Source: an archaeon (GTDB taxonomy: Archaea; Methanobacteriota; Methanobacteria; Methanobacteriales; Methanobacteriaceae). Taken from it: 5,005 bases of DNA. The first letter of the stretch is position 1, and each line of letters starts with the position of its first letter. Below, piece by piece: positions 1 through 5,005 of this stretch. A program made the position numbers and the translations under genes. Below the pieces are notes generated by a model. It was not told the DNA's origin, searched no databases, and was given only the letters and a program-made list of their open reading frames with translations. The stretch lies in assembly GCA_024409165.1 (NCBI GenBank), contig JAKSUE010000119.1, forward strand, positions 1 through 5,005, read 5' to 3'.

Positions 1-60
1 ATTTTTATTATTTTTTCATTAAATTCGTTAAGTATTTAATAGATAAAATCTTATATTATT

Positions 61-82
61 ATTAATAATTATATTAATAATT
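61..82. repeat. Direct repeat ATTAATAATT, two copies
   Basis: ATTAATAATT occurs at 61-70 and again at 73-82, a 12-nt period, followed by a partial copy ATTAATT at 84-90. The spacing of about one helical turn could suit a DNA-binding protein. The sequence is only A and T, so chance is a serious alternative. Confidence 0.4.
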
Positions 83-95
83 TATTAATTGATAT

Positions 96-111
96 TTGAA
101 TAATTATTCAA
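96..111. repeat. Perfect 16-bp palindrome, possible operator or leader hairpin
   Basis: TTGAATAATTATTCAA is its own reverse complement over all 16 bases, with a G:C pair in each arm. It lies 48 bases before the ribosome binding site of the first gene. It could be a dimeric-repressor operator or, if transcribed, a weak hairpin. The palindrome is directly visible; the function is inference. Confidence 0.5.
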
Positions 112-159
112 TCCCTCAATTAAGAATTTTTAATATTTTTATGATGTCATTAAAATTAT

Positions 160-166
160 AGGAGGT
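160..166 (+). promoter_or_regulatory. Ribosome binding site AGGAGGT that points to an ATT start
   Basis: AGGAGGT is a full match to the archaeal anti-Shine-Dalgarno sequence. It lies 9 nt before the in-frame ATT at 176 but 36 nt before the first in-frame ATG at 203, too far for normal initiation. An out-of-frame ATG at 168 begins 1 nt after it and stops after six codons. The site therefore supports initiation at 176 (or the ATC at 179). Confidence 0.8.
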
Positions 167-175
167 TATGATAAT

Positions 176-2737
176 ATTATCAAACTAAAAAATTCCTATA
201 TTATGGTACTTGTAATGGCTGTATTACTTGTATTATGTGTAGGAGCTGTTTCTGCAGCAGATAATGCAGATATGGCTAATGGCGTTGTTTTAAATGATGG
301 TGATAATGATACAGGTTCATCTATCGCTGTTTCAAATATTACTAAAGTAAATACTGAGAATGATGATGTAATTATTCCAGTTGAAGTTACTAAAAATGGT
401 ACTGTAATCAATGTTACCAAAGAAGATTTAAGTATAGTTTTAGGTTTCACTGATTCTGATAAGAAAGAATCTACTCAAAACATCACAGACTTTACTGTTG
501 TAAACAATACTATCTCTTTCAACATTAAAGATATTGAAAAAATCGTTTCTGGTGTTGTAGAAATCAATTATCTCGATGAATGTAATGCTATTACTAATTT
601 AGAATTCTACACTCCTGGTATTAAAGTTGCAGATACTACTAATGTAAATATTGATAATTATGATGTTAATGTTCTTGTTACAGTTATAGATAGTGAAGGT
701 AATATAGTTACCATTAAAAAAGATGATTTGAAATTAGTTTTAGATTATACTTATAAAACAAACAATATCACTGAAAATGGTACTAATGAAACTATTGATG
801 TAAATGCTACTTTAAATATTGCTAATTTCACTGTTGAAAATAATACTGTTTCATTTAATATTGCAGATATAGAAAATCTTACTGCTGCTAACTTATCTAT
901 CTCATATAAAGATAATTTAAATGCTACTACTAAATTAAAATTCATTCTTGAATGTGAAATTAGAGTTCTTGAAGATCAATGTTCTTCTGAATATCAAAAC
1001 AATTACTTTGTTGTTGTTTTATGGGATACTGTTTTAGATAAACCTGCAGCAGGTAAATCAGTATATTTCTTATTTGAAAACTCTTCAATGAGTATCAGAT
1101 GGGGTTATACAACTAATGAAAATGGTACTGTAAATGTATCTGCTGATACTCTTAATGCTTTTGGTGGAGGAGCTGTTCCTGTAGGTACTGGTTATAGAAT
1201 CACTGTTTCTCCAGGTGAAGGTATTATTGCTACTTCTAAAGCTATAAATTTCAATATCACAGCTGTTGAGGCGGTTTTCTCTGCACCTAATTATAGTTCT
1301 ACTTATGGTTCTGGTGCAAAATGGACTGTTACTTTGAAGAATAAGAAGTCTGGTACTACTATTAATGATGTAGCTACTATAAAAGTTTATTCTAATAAAA
1401 AATGTACTAGTAAATATTTAATTGGTACTTTTAGTGTTTATACTGGCTCTGGAGTTGGTATGAACTTAGCTCCAGGTACTTATTATGTTAAAATATTTGA
1501 TGGTAGTTCTAACTATGTAGCAAGTGCTTACGGATATAGAACTATTGTTATTAAAAAAGTTACTGCTAAAATAAGTGCTAAAGCAACTACTGCTTATTAC
1601 AAAGGTAATAATACTTTTAAAGTTAGAATGGTTAATAAATCTACTGGTAAAGCTTTAATTGGAGCTTCTGTTCTTTTAAATATTTACACAGGTAGTAAAT
1701 TTAAAGCTGTTCAATTAACTACTGATGATAAAGGTTATGCTTATTGGACTGTTAGTGGTATTAGTATTGGAAAACATAAAGTTCTTGTAGGATCTAATGC
1801 AGTTTCTTCTAATATTGTAACTACTTATATTAATTATAAGAAAGCTCCAACTACTGTTAGTGCTCCTAAAGTAACTAATAAATGTGGTTTAAATGAGTAT
1901 TTAACTATTAAAGTTACAAGAAATGTTGATAAAGCTGCACTTAGTGGTCTTGCACTTACTGTGAAAGTTTATAATTCTAAGAATAAACTTGTAAAAACTT
2001 TTTCAGCTAAGACTGATAAGACTGGTGTTGCTAAGATTAATACTAAAACTTTAGCTGCAGGAACTTATAAAGTTGTTATTACATCTTCTAATAAGTATTA
2101 TGCTGTTAGTAAGACTGTTAAAAGTGGCATTGTAATGCAAAAACAAAAAACTGTTGTTACTGCACCAAGTGTGACTAATATTTGTGGTAAAAAGAGTTAC
2201 TTTAAAATAAATGTTGCTAAAGCTGATGGTGGAAAAGCAATTAGTGGTCTTGCATTAACTGTTAAACTTTATAATTCTAAAGGTAAGCTTGTAAAAACTT
2301 ATTCTTTAAAAACTAATGCTAATGGTGCTGCTTCTATTAATACTTATGCTTTAGCTAAAGGAACTTATAAAGTTACTATTAGTTCTTCTAATAAGTATTA
2401 TGCTGTTAGTAAATCTGTTAGTAATGCTATTGTTATGACTAAGTATTCAACTAAAGTTGTTGCAGATAATATAACTGCTAAATATAAAACTAATGGATAC
2501 TTTAAAGTCAATATTACCAATGCACAAGATGAACCTATTAATGGTCTTTCTGTTGTTGTTAAAGTTTACAAAGGATCTAAACTTGTAAAAACTTACACTA
2601 CAACTACTAATGCTAATGGTATAGCTACTATTAATACTAAAGCTTTAGCTAAAGGAACTTATAAAGTTGCTATTTCAACTAAAAACGTTTCTTATGCAGT
2701 AAGTAAAACTATTAACAATGCTATTAAAATTATATAA
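176..2737 (+). CDS. Secreted adhesin-like protein with Ig-like repeats (probable ATT start)
   Basis: This is a predicted extracellular surface protein of 853 residues in the adhesin-like family of pseudomurein-walled methanogens, probably involved in attachment or wall architecture; no ligand can be named. From the ATT start, residues 1-27 form a signal peptide: a basic n-region (K3, K5), a hydrophobic core and a cleavage site after AVSA. Residues 52-151 and 152-264 are two related acidic repeats. Residues 265-367, 368-462 and 463-558 are diverged Ig-like modules. Residues 559-658, 659-758 and 759-853 are three close lysine-rich modules, each with a TxxxG(V/A/I)A(K/S/T)IN turn and a GTYKV strand. 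No pseudomurein-binding repeat, sortase-like signal or C-terminal membrane helix is visible, so anchoring is unexplained. I count 24 N-glycosylation sequons, 14 of them in the first two repeats. The first ATG (203) would drop the basic n-region, and no ATG, GTG or TTG lies in frame between the stop at 131 and 203. The coding frame is certain; the exact start is the doubtful point. Confidence 0.9.
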   Translation: MIKLKNSYIMVLVMAVLLVLCVGAVSAADNADMANGVVLNDGDNDTGSSIAVSNITKVNTENDDVIIPVEVTKNGTVINVTKEDLSIVLGFTDSDKKESTQNITDFTVVNNTISFNIKDIEKIVSGVVEINYLDECNAITNLEFYTPGIKVADTTNVNIDNYDVNVLVTVIDSEGNIVTIKKDDLKLVLDYTYKTNNITENGTNETIDVNATLNIANFTVENNTVSFNIADIENLTAANLSISYKDNLNATTKLKFILECEIRVLEDQCSSEYQNNYFVVVLWDTVLDKPAAGKSVYFLFENSSMSIRWGYTTNENGTVNVSADTLNAFGGGAVPVGTGYRITVSPGEGIIATSKAINFNITAVEAVFSAPNYSSTYGSGAKWTVTLKNKKSGTTINDVATIKVYSNKKCTSKYLIGTFSVYTGSGVGMNLAPGTYYVKIFDGSSNYVASAYGYRTIVIKKVTAKISAKATTAYYKGNNTFKVRMVNKSTGKALIGASVLLNIYTGSKFKAVQLTTDDKGYAYWTVSGISIGKHKVLVGSNAVSSNIVTTYINYKKAPTTVSAPKVTNKCGLNEYLTIKVTRNVDKAALSGLALTVKVYNSKNKLVKTFSAKTDKTGVAKINTKTLAAGTYKVVITSSNKYYAVSKTVKSGIVMQKQKTVVTAPSVTNICGKKSYFKINVAKADGGKAISGLALTVKLYNSKGKLVKTYSLKTNANGAASINTYALAKGTYKVTISSSNKYYAVSKSVSNAIVMTKYSTKVVADNITAKYKTNGYFKVNITNAQDEPINGLSVVVKVYKGSKLVKTYTTTTNANGIATINTKALAKGTYKVAISTKNVSYAVSKTINNAIKII
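329..967 (+). repeat. Two tandem N-terminal protein repeats, acidic and sequon-rich
   Basis: Residues 52-151 and 152-264 align with each other. IN(V)TKEDLSIVLGF matches VTIKKDDLKLVLDY, DFTVVNNTISFNIKDIE matches NFTVENNTVSFNIADIE, and ITNLEF matches TTKLKF. The second copy carries an extra Asn/Thr-rich insertion (about residues 197-212). Acidic residues are about twice as frequent as lysines in the first copy, and the pair holds 14 N-x-S/T sequons. I do not recognise a named family. An Ig-like or other beta-sandwich fold is plausible from the alternating hydrophobic strands. Confidence 0.75.
1850..2734 (+). repeat. Three tandem Ig-like modules with a 300-bp period
   Basis: The units are 1850-2149, 2150-2449 and 2450-2734, so the first two are exactly 100 codons and the last ends the protein at 95. 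All carry LVKT, a (T/A)(D/N)xxG(V/A/I)A turn, GTYKV and YAVSK. DNA similarity is high: a 29-base identical stretch lies at 2084-2112 and 2384-2412, and units two and three share the block encoding LAKGTYKV. Units one and two have a Cys in VTN(K/I)CG that the third replaces with Tyr. The repeats are lysine-rich. Unequal recombination between units would stay in frame. Confidence 0.85.
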
Positions 2738-2746
2738 ACTTTAAAT

Positions 2747-2777
2747 TGAGGATTTTTCCTCACTTTTTTCTTTTTTT
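2747..2777 (+). terminator. Hairpin plus T-tract terminator after the first gene
   Basis: TGAGGA (2747-2752) pairs with TCCTCA (2757-2762) around a TTTT loop, followed by T runs of six (2764-2769) and seven (2771-2777) split by one C. The hairpin begins nine bases after the TAA. Archaeal polymerase terminates at T-tracts even without a hairpin, so either element could act. Its position argues that the two genes are not a simple operon. Confidence 0.75.
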
Positions 2778-2780
2778 AAT

Positions 2781-2793
2781 CGATTATAAATCG
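2781..2793. repeat. Short inverted repeat CGATT-ATA-AATCG
   Basis: Five-base arms CGATT and AATCG flank ATA just after the terminator T-tract. It could be a regulator half-site pair for the downstream gene or a second weak hairpin. The arms are short enough to arise by chance. Confidence 0.3.
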
Positions 2794-2913
2794 TCTATTA
2801 TTCAGTTTATTTCTAATTTTTAATTATATGATTTATTTTAGTTCTTTTTTAACTTTATTTTTTATTTTAAAGTTTATTCTGCTATTTATTTATTATATTA
2901 TTATATATTATTA

Positions 2914-2921
2914 AAGGAGGT
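2914..2921 (+). promoter_or_regulatory. Ribosome binding site AAGGAGGT that points to an ATT start
   Basis: AAGGAGGT is a perfect Shine-Dalgarno sequence and ends 6 nt before the ATT at 2928. The first in-frame ATG is at 3099, 177 nt away. No ATG, GTG or TTG exists in frame between the stop at 2868 and 3099. The site together with the signal peptide fixes the start at 2928. Confidence 0.85.
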
Positions 2922-2927
2922 AATAGA

Positions 2928-4937
2928 ATTAAGCATTATATTTATTTTTTAGTTTTATTTTTCGTTTTAGCAGTTGCTATTTCATCTGTTTCTGCAACGG
3001 ATAATGTAGATATAAATACTAATGTTGTTTTAAATGATGAATATTCTATTCAAACTATAGCTAATTCTAATAATTCTAATAATTCTTCTAATGATACTAT
3101 GGATGATGGATCTTTAGAATTAAATATTGATTCTCAATTTGATTCTAATAAATATCCTATTAAAACTACTTTAATTGCTCCTAATGCTAAATTTTCTTAT
3201 GGTAATGTTAAGTTCTTAATTACTTTACAAGATGAGTATGGTAATGGTATTGCTAATAAAACTATTTTTGTTAATATAAAAGGAGTTAAAACTTATAAAG
3301 TAACTACAAATGAAAATGGTATTGCTATTTTTAAATTTAAATCAATTCCAAAGACTTATACTGCTTCTATTTATTTTAATGGTGATTCTAATTATTTAGC
3401 TTCTAAAATATCTTCTAAGATTACTATTACAAAAGTAGCTACTGTTATTAAAGCACCTACTGTTAAGTCATACATAACTGTTTCTAAACATTATTTAGTT
3501 ATTACTTTAAAAGATAAAAATGGTGTTTCACTTAGTAAAAAGACAGTTATCGTTAAAGTAGGCCGTAAAACTTTTAAATTAACTACTAATAAAAATGGTG
3601 TAGCTAAATTAAGTTTTATAAATAAAATTAGAAATACCAAAGTTTCTATTAAATATGCTGGAAATGCTTATTATTCTAAATCTTCTGTAAGTTCTCGTGT
3701 TATTATTACTAAATTACCTGTTTATATAAATGCACCAAGTATTAAATATGATTCTGATAAATATGGTACTTTTTTAATTACTTTAAAAGATAAAAATGGC
3801 AAAGCTCTTAAAAATAAAGTTGTTTATGTACATATTCCATCTATTAAAAGGATTTATAAATTAACTACTAATAAAAATGGTGTAGCTAAATTAAAATTTA
3901 ATTCAATTAGCAGTTATTCTGTGGTAGTTAAATATAATGGTAATAAACATTACTCTTCAAAATCAGTTAATTCTAAATTTATAGTTAATCCTATTAAAGT
4001 TAAATTTGATAGTGTTATGAATGAATCAATTAATTTAAAAGCATATGTTGATAAAAATAAGAAATTACCTTCTAAAGTAATTATTGATAATAAGAGTTAT
4101 ACTATTTATCAATTTTCTTACTTAATGGCTGCAGCTATTAAAAATATTAATAATGGAAATAAAAAGGACATTACTTTAGGTATTGTTTCAAAATATAAAA
4201 GTTATAAAACTAAATGGATTTATTGTAAACTTTCTAAAAAGTCTTATCTTAGTTTAACTAATAAAGTTTATAATTATATCTCTGTTAATCATTGTGTTCC
4301 ATCTTATGTTTTATGTCAAGATAGAATCGAATTTAAGTTATATACAATAGGTTTTGCTAAAATATTAACTTCATATAATTCTAATAAAAAATTACCAAGT
4401 ACTTGTGATTTTAGAAGTAAAGACTATATTGTATATGCTCCATTAAAAGATTGTACTTTCTATTTAACTTCAGATATTGTTAGATCTAAATCTCAAGATA
4501 TGAAAATGCTTAAACAAATCGAAAAAGTCTTTAAATCCAAAGGATATAAAACTAAAATTATTGGTGTAGGTCCTAATATGCATAATATCGCTTATAAATA
4601 TGGATGTAGAGGTGGAAGTGCTGTTCTTGTCTGTTGTTTTGGTGGAGTAGATGTTGGATGTATTGAAGAATGGTCTGGACAATTAGGCACCTATTTTATT
4701 GATAATTTCCACGGAGCACGTGTTTTATCAATATTTTATTCTAAACCATATGGAGCTTGTGCAAGTGTTCATTCTAAAGTAGGAAGAGCTTGGGATGCAA
4801 ATTATGGTTGGGCATTAGATAACCCTGCTAAATATATGGAATCTTATGGAATAGGTTATATTCAAGCAGGAAACATTAATGCAATCTGTGAATCATTAAC
4901 CTCAACTGAAATTCCTGGTTTAAATTTCTCTCTTTAA
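2928..4937 (+). CDS. Secreted pseudomurein-binding Ig-like repeat protein (probable ATT start)
   Basis: This is a predicted cell-wall-associated extracellular protein of 669 residues. From the ATT start, residues 1-23 are a signal peptide (KH n-region, long hydrophobic core, cleavage after SVSA). Residues 24-79 are an acidic Asn/Ser linker. Residues 80-169, 170-262 and 263-360 are three Ig-like modules, each with ITL(Q/K)D(E/K)(Y/N)G, TTN(E/K)NG and Y.GN/GD..Y signatures. Residues 367-407 and 443-483 are pseudomurein-binding repeats, with a half repeat at 476-497. Residues 507-669 are a Cys-rich domain that I recall from other methanogen wall proteins but whose activity I cannot name. It lacks the Cys-His-Asp arrangement expected of the C71 pseudomurein endoisopeptidases PeiW and PeiP. 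The binding repeats suggest tethering to pseudomurein, with the Ig modules as stalk. Starting at ATG 3099 would leave a 612-residue protein with no export signal, so that start is very unlikely. All cysteines lie after residue 432. Confidence 0.9.
   Translation: MKHYIYFLVLFFVLAVAISSVSATDNVDINTNVVLNDEYSIQTIANSNNSNNSSNDTMDDGSLELNIDSQFDSNKYPIKTTLIAPNAKFSYGNVKFLITLQDEYGNGIANKTIFVNIKGVKTYKVTTNENGIAIFKFKSIPKTYTASIYFNGDSNYLASKISSKITITKVATVIKAPTVKSYITVSKHYLVITLKDKNGVSLSKKTVIVKVGRKTFKLTTNKNGVAKLSFINKIRNTKVSIKYAGNAYYSKSSVSSRVIITKLPVYINAPSIKYDSDKYGTFLITLKDKNGKALKNKVVYVHIPSIKRIYKLTTNKNGVAKLKFNSISSYSVVVKYNGNKHYSSKSVNSKFIVNPIKVKFDSVMNESINLKAYVDKNKKLPSKVIIDNKSYTIYQFSYLMAAAIKNINNGNKKDITLGIVSKYKSYKTKWIYCKLSKKSYLSLTNKVYNYISVNHCVPSYVLCQDRIEFKLYTIGFAKILTSYNSNKKLPSTCDFRSKDYIVYAPLKDCTFYLTSDIVRSKSQDMKMLKQIEKVFKSKGYKTKIIGVGPNMHNIAYKYGCRGGSAVLVCCFGGVDVGCIEEWSGQLGTYFIDNFHGARVLSIFYSKPYGACASVHSKVGRAWDANYGWALDNPAKYMESYGIGYIQAGNINAICESLTSTEIPGLNFSL
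3063..3089 (+). repeat. 9-bp microsatellite-like repeat coding the Asn/Ser linker
   Basis: The unit AATTCTAAT (Asn-Ser-Asn) occurs about two and two-thirds times at 3063-3086, then TCT. Gain or loss of a unit stays in frame and changes linker length. The linker carries four overlapping N-x-S/T sequons up to NDT, so it may be glycosylated. Confidence 0.6.
3165..4007 (+). repeat. Three tandem Ig-like modules of the second protein
   Basis: The units are roughly 3165-3434, 3435-3713 and 3714-4007, about 90-98 residues each. Each runs from an I(A/N)AP or IKAP start through ITLKDKNG, a KLTTNKNGVAKL-type turn and a Y(N/A)G(N/D)..Y.(S/A) end. Units two and three share a perfect 38-base direct repeat, 3575-3612 and 3857-3894, covering the TTNKNGVAK turn. 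They belong to the same broad bacterial-type Ig superfamily as the modules of the first gene but form a distinct subgroup. No cysteines occur here. Confidence 0.8.
4026..4418 (+). other. Pseudomurein-binding repeat module
   Basis: The first repeat (4026-4148) reads LKAYVDKNKKLPSKV followed by YTIYQFSYLMAAAI. This matches the pattern of a helix, N-x-x-LP-x-V, a short strand, then F-x-Y-L-hhh-A that I know for the pseudomurein-binding repeat family (PF09373). The second (4254-4376) aligns with it: YISVNHCVPSYV, then a divergent strand and IGFAKIL. A half repeat follows, ILTSYNSNKKLPSTCDF (4362-4412), lacking its second half and running into the C-terminal domain. The family binds the pseudomurein sacculus, so this region is the probable anchor. 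Confidence 0.8.
4446..4934 (+). other. Cys-rich C-terminal domain of unknown function
   Basis: Residues 507-669 form an alpha/beta-looking domain with the landmarks YLTSD, GVGPNMHN (H552), FGGVDVG (571-577), an EEW at 580-582, GRAWD (619-623), DNPAKYM (631-637) and IGYIQAGNINAI near the end. I recall similar C-terminal domains, with GPNxH and GGxxxG motifs, after pseudomurein-binding repeats in other methanogen proteins, but not a characterised activity. Seven cysteines lie here (509, 560, 569, 570, 578, 611, 654). An enzymatic or wall-remodelling role is possible; a structural role is equally open. Confidence 0.65.
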
Positions 4938-4939
4938 TA

Positions 4940-4985
4940 TTTTTTTTTAATATTTCCATTTTTTTTAATATTTCCATTTTTTTTT
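4940..4985 (+). terminator. Tandem T-tract terminator with an 18-bp repeat
   Basis: Right after the TAA, three T runs of 9, 8 and 9 bases (4940-4948, 4959-4966, 4977-4985) are spaced by AATATTTCCA blocks. The unit TTTTTTAATATTTCCATT occurs twice perfectly (4943-4960 and 4961-4978) with partial copies on both sides. No strong hairpin is present, which fits archaeal T-tract termination with several consecutive release sites. The remaining bases to 5005 hold nothing I can identify. Confidence 0.7.
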
Positions 4986-5005
4986 AATTGATATAAATTT
5001 TTACA

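Larger units (their letters stand above)
1..175 (+). promoter_or_regulatory. AT-rich leader and promoter region of the first adhesin-like gene
   Basis: No coding region is supported here. The first 20 bases are T-rich and could be the tail of an upstream gene's terminator. An archaeal BRE/TATA-like stretch is ATAAAATC followed by TTATATTA (43-58), which would place transcription start near 80 and give a leader of about 95 nt. A second candidate is the TAATATTT run at 131-138, which would give a very short leader. The background is so AT-rich that TATA calls are weak, and I cannot choose between them. The region also holds direct repeats (61-82) and a 16-bp palindrome (96-111). Confidence 0.35.
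2738..2927 (+). promoter_or_regulatory. Intergenic spacer with the presumed promoter of the second gene
   Basis: This 190-base spacer holds the terminator of the first gene, a small inverted repeat and then T-rich sequence. TATA-like candidates are AAAGTTTATT (2869-2878) and TTTATTTATTATATTA (2885-2900). The TTATATATT at 2901-2909 is too close to the ribosome binding site to be a TATA box for a leadered transcript. The presence of a promoter is inferred from the preceding terminator; the exact box cannot be fixed in this AT-rich background. I see no small gene in the spacer. Confidence 0.35.

Noticed and set aside
1..175. tRNA or structured RNA gene in the upstream region
   Set aside because: The region is almost pure A/T with no cloverleaf, GC-rich stem or conserved RNA motif.
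168..188. Six-codon upstream ORF from the ATG at 168 overlapping the first gene's start
   Set aside because: It begins 1 nt after the Shine-Dalgarno sequence, too close for efficient initiation, and nothing suggests a functional peptide. It is kept only as an alternative explanation of the start problem.
196..450. Minus-strand open frame of 84 codons
   Set aside because: It is antisense to the well-supported first gene, has a composition expected from its complement, and has no ribosome binding site that I can see.
751..945. Minus-strand open frame of 64 codons
   Set aside because: It is a shadow of the repeat region of the first gene with no independent support.
1850..2734. CRISPR-like or mobile repeat array
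   Set aside because: The 300-bp periodicity is protein-coding repeats with similar amino-acid units; there are no short identical repeats with unique spacers and no inverted ends.
4470..4682. Minus-strand open frame of 70 codons
   Set aside because: It is antisense to the C-terminal domain of the second gene; its Ser/Thr/Phe-rich product looks like a complement artefact.
4446..4934. C71-type pseudomurein endoisopeptidase (transglutaminase-like) domain
   Set aside because: The Cys-His-Asp arrangement and surrounding motifs expected of PeiW and PeiP are not visible; only the binding repeats are shared with those proteins.

Overview
The window is strongly AT-rich and reads as a surface-protein locus of a pseudomurein-walled methanogen. 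A Methanobrevibacter-type (Methanobacteriales) archaeon fits best. The evidence is AT-ending codon use, AGGAGGT ribosome binding sites, T-tract terminators, two secreted proteins built from Ig-like beta-sandwich repeats, and pseudomurein-binding repeats in the second protein. Genus assignment is inference; no marker gene is present.

Layout, all on the + strand. 1-175 is an AT-rich leader holding a perfect 16-bp palindrome, short direct repeats and weak TATA-like candidates. 176-2737 encodes a secreted adhesin-like protein of 853 residues: signal peptide, two acidic sequon-rich N-terminal repeats, three diverged Ig-like modules and three closely related lysine-rich Ig-like modules. 2738-2927 is an intergenic spacer with a hairpin-plus-T-tract terminator and presumably the next promoter. 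2928-4937 encodes a second secreted protein of 669 residues: signal peptide, Asn/Ser linker, three Ig-like modules, pseudomurein-binding repeats and a cysteine-rich C-terminal domain of unknown activity. 4938-5005 is T-rich and holds a tandem 18-bp repeat that looks like a multi-site terminator. The minus strand shows no credible gene.

The two genes look like paralogous members of the adhesin-like protein repertoire. They share signal-peptide style and a mature N-terminal motif, DNxDxxxxVVLND. A terminator separates them, so they are probably transcribed independently. The second has a clear cell-wall-binding module; the first has no recognisable anchor.

The most striking observation is that neither gene has an ATG, GTG or TTG that can supply its complete signal peptide. 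In both, a perfect Shine-Dalgarno sequence sits at normal distance from an ATT codon, and reading from that ATT restores a textbook signal peptide. Taking the first ATG instead removes the basic n-region of the first protein (9 residues) and the whole signal peptide plus linker of the second (57 residues).
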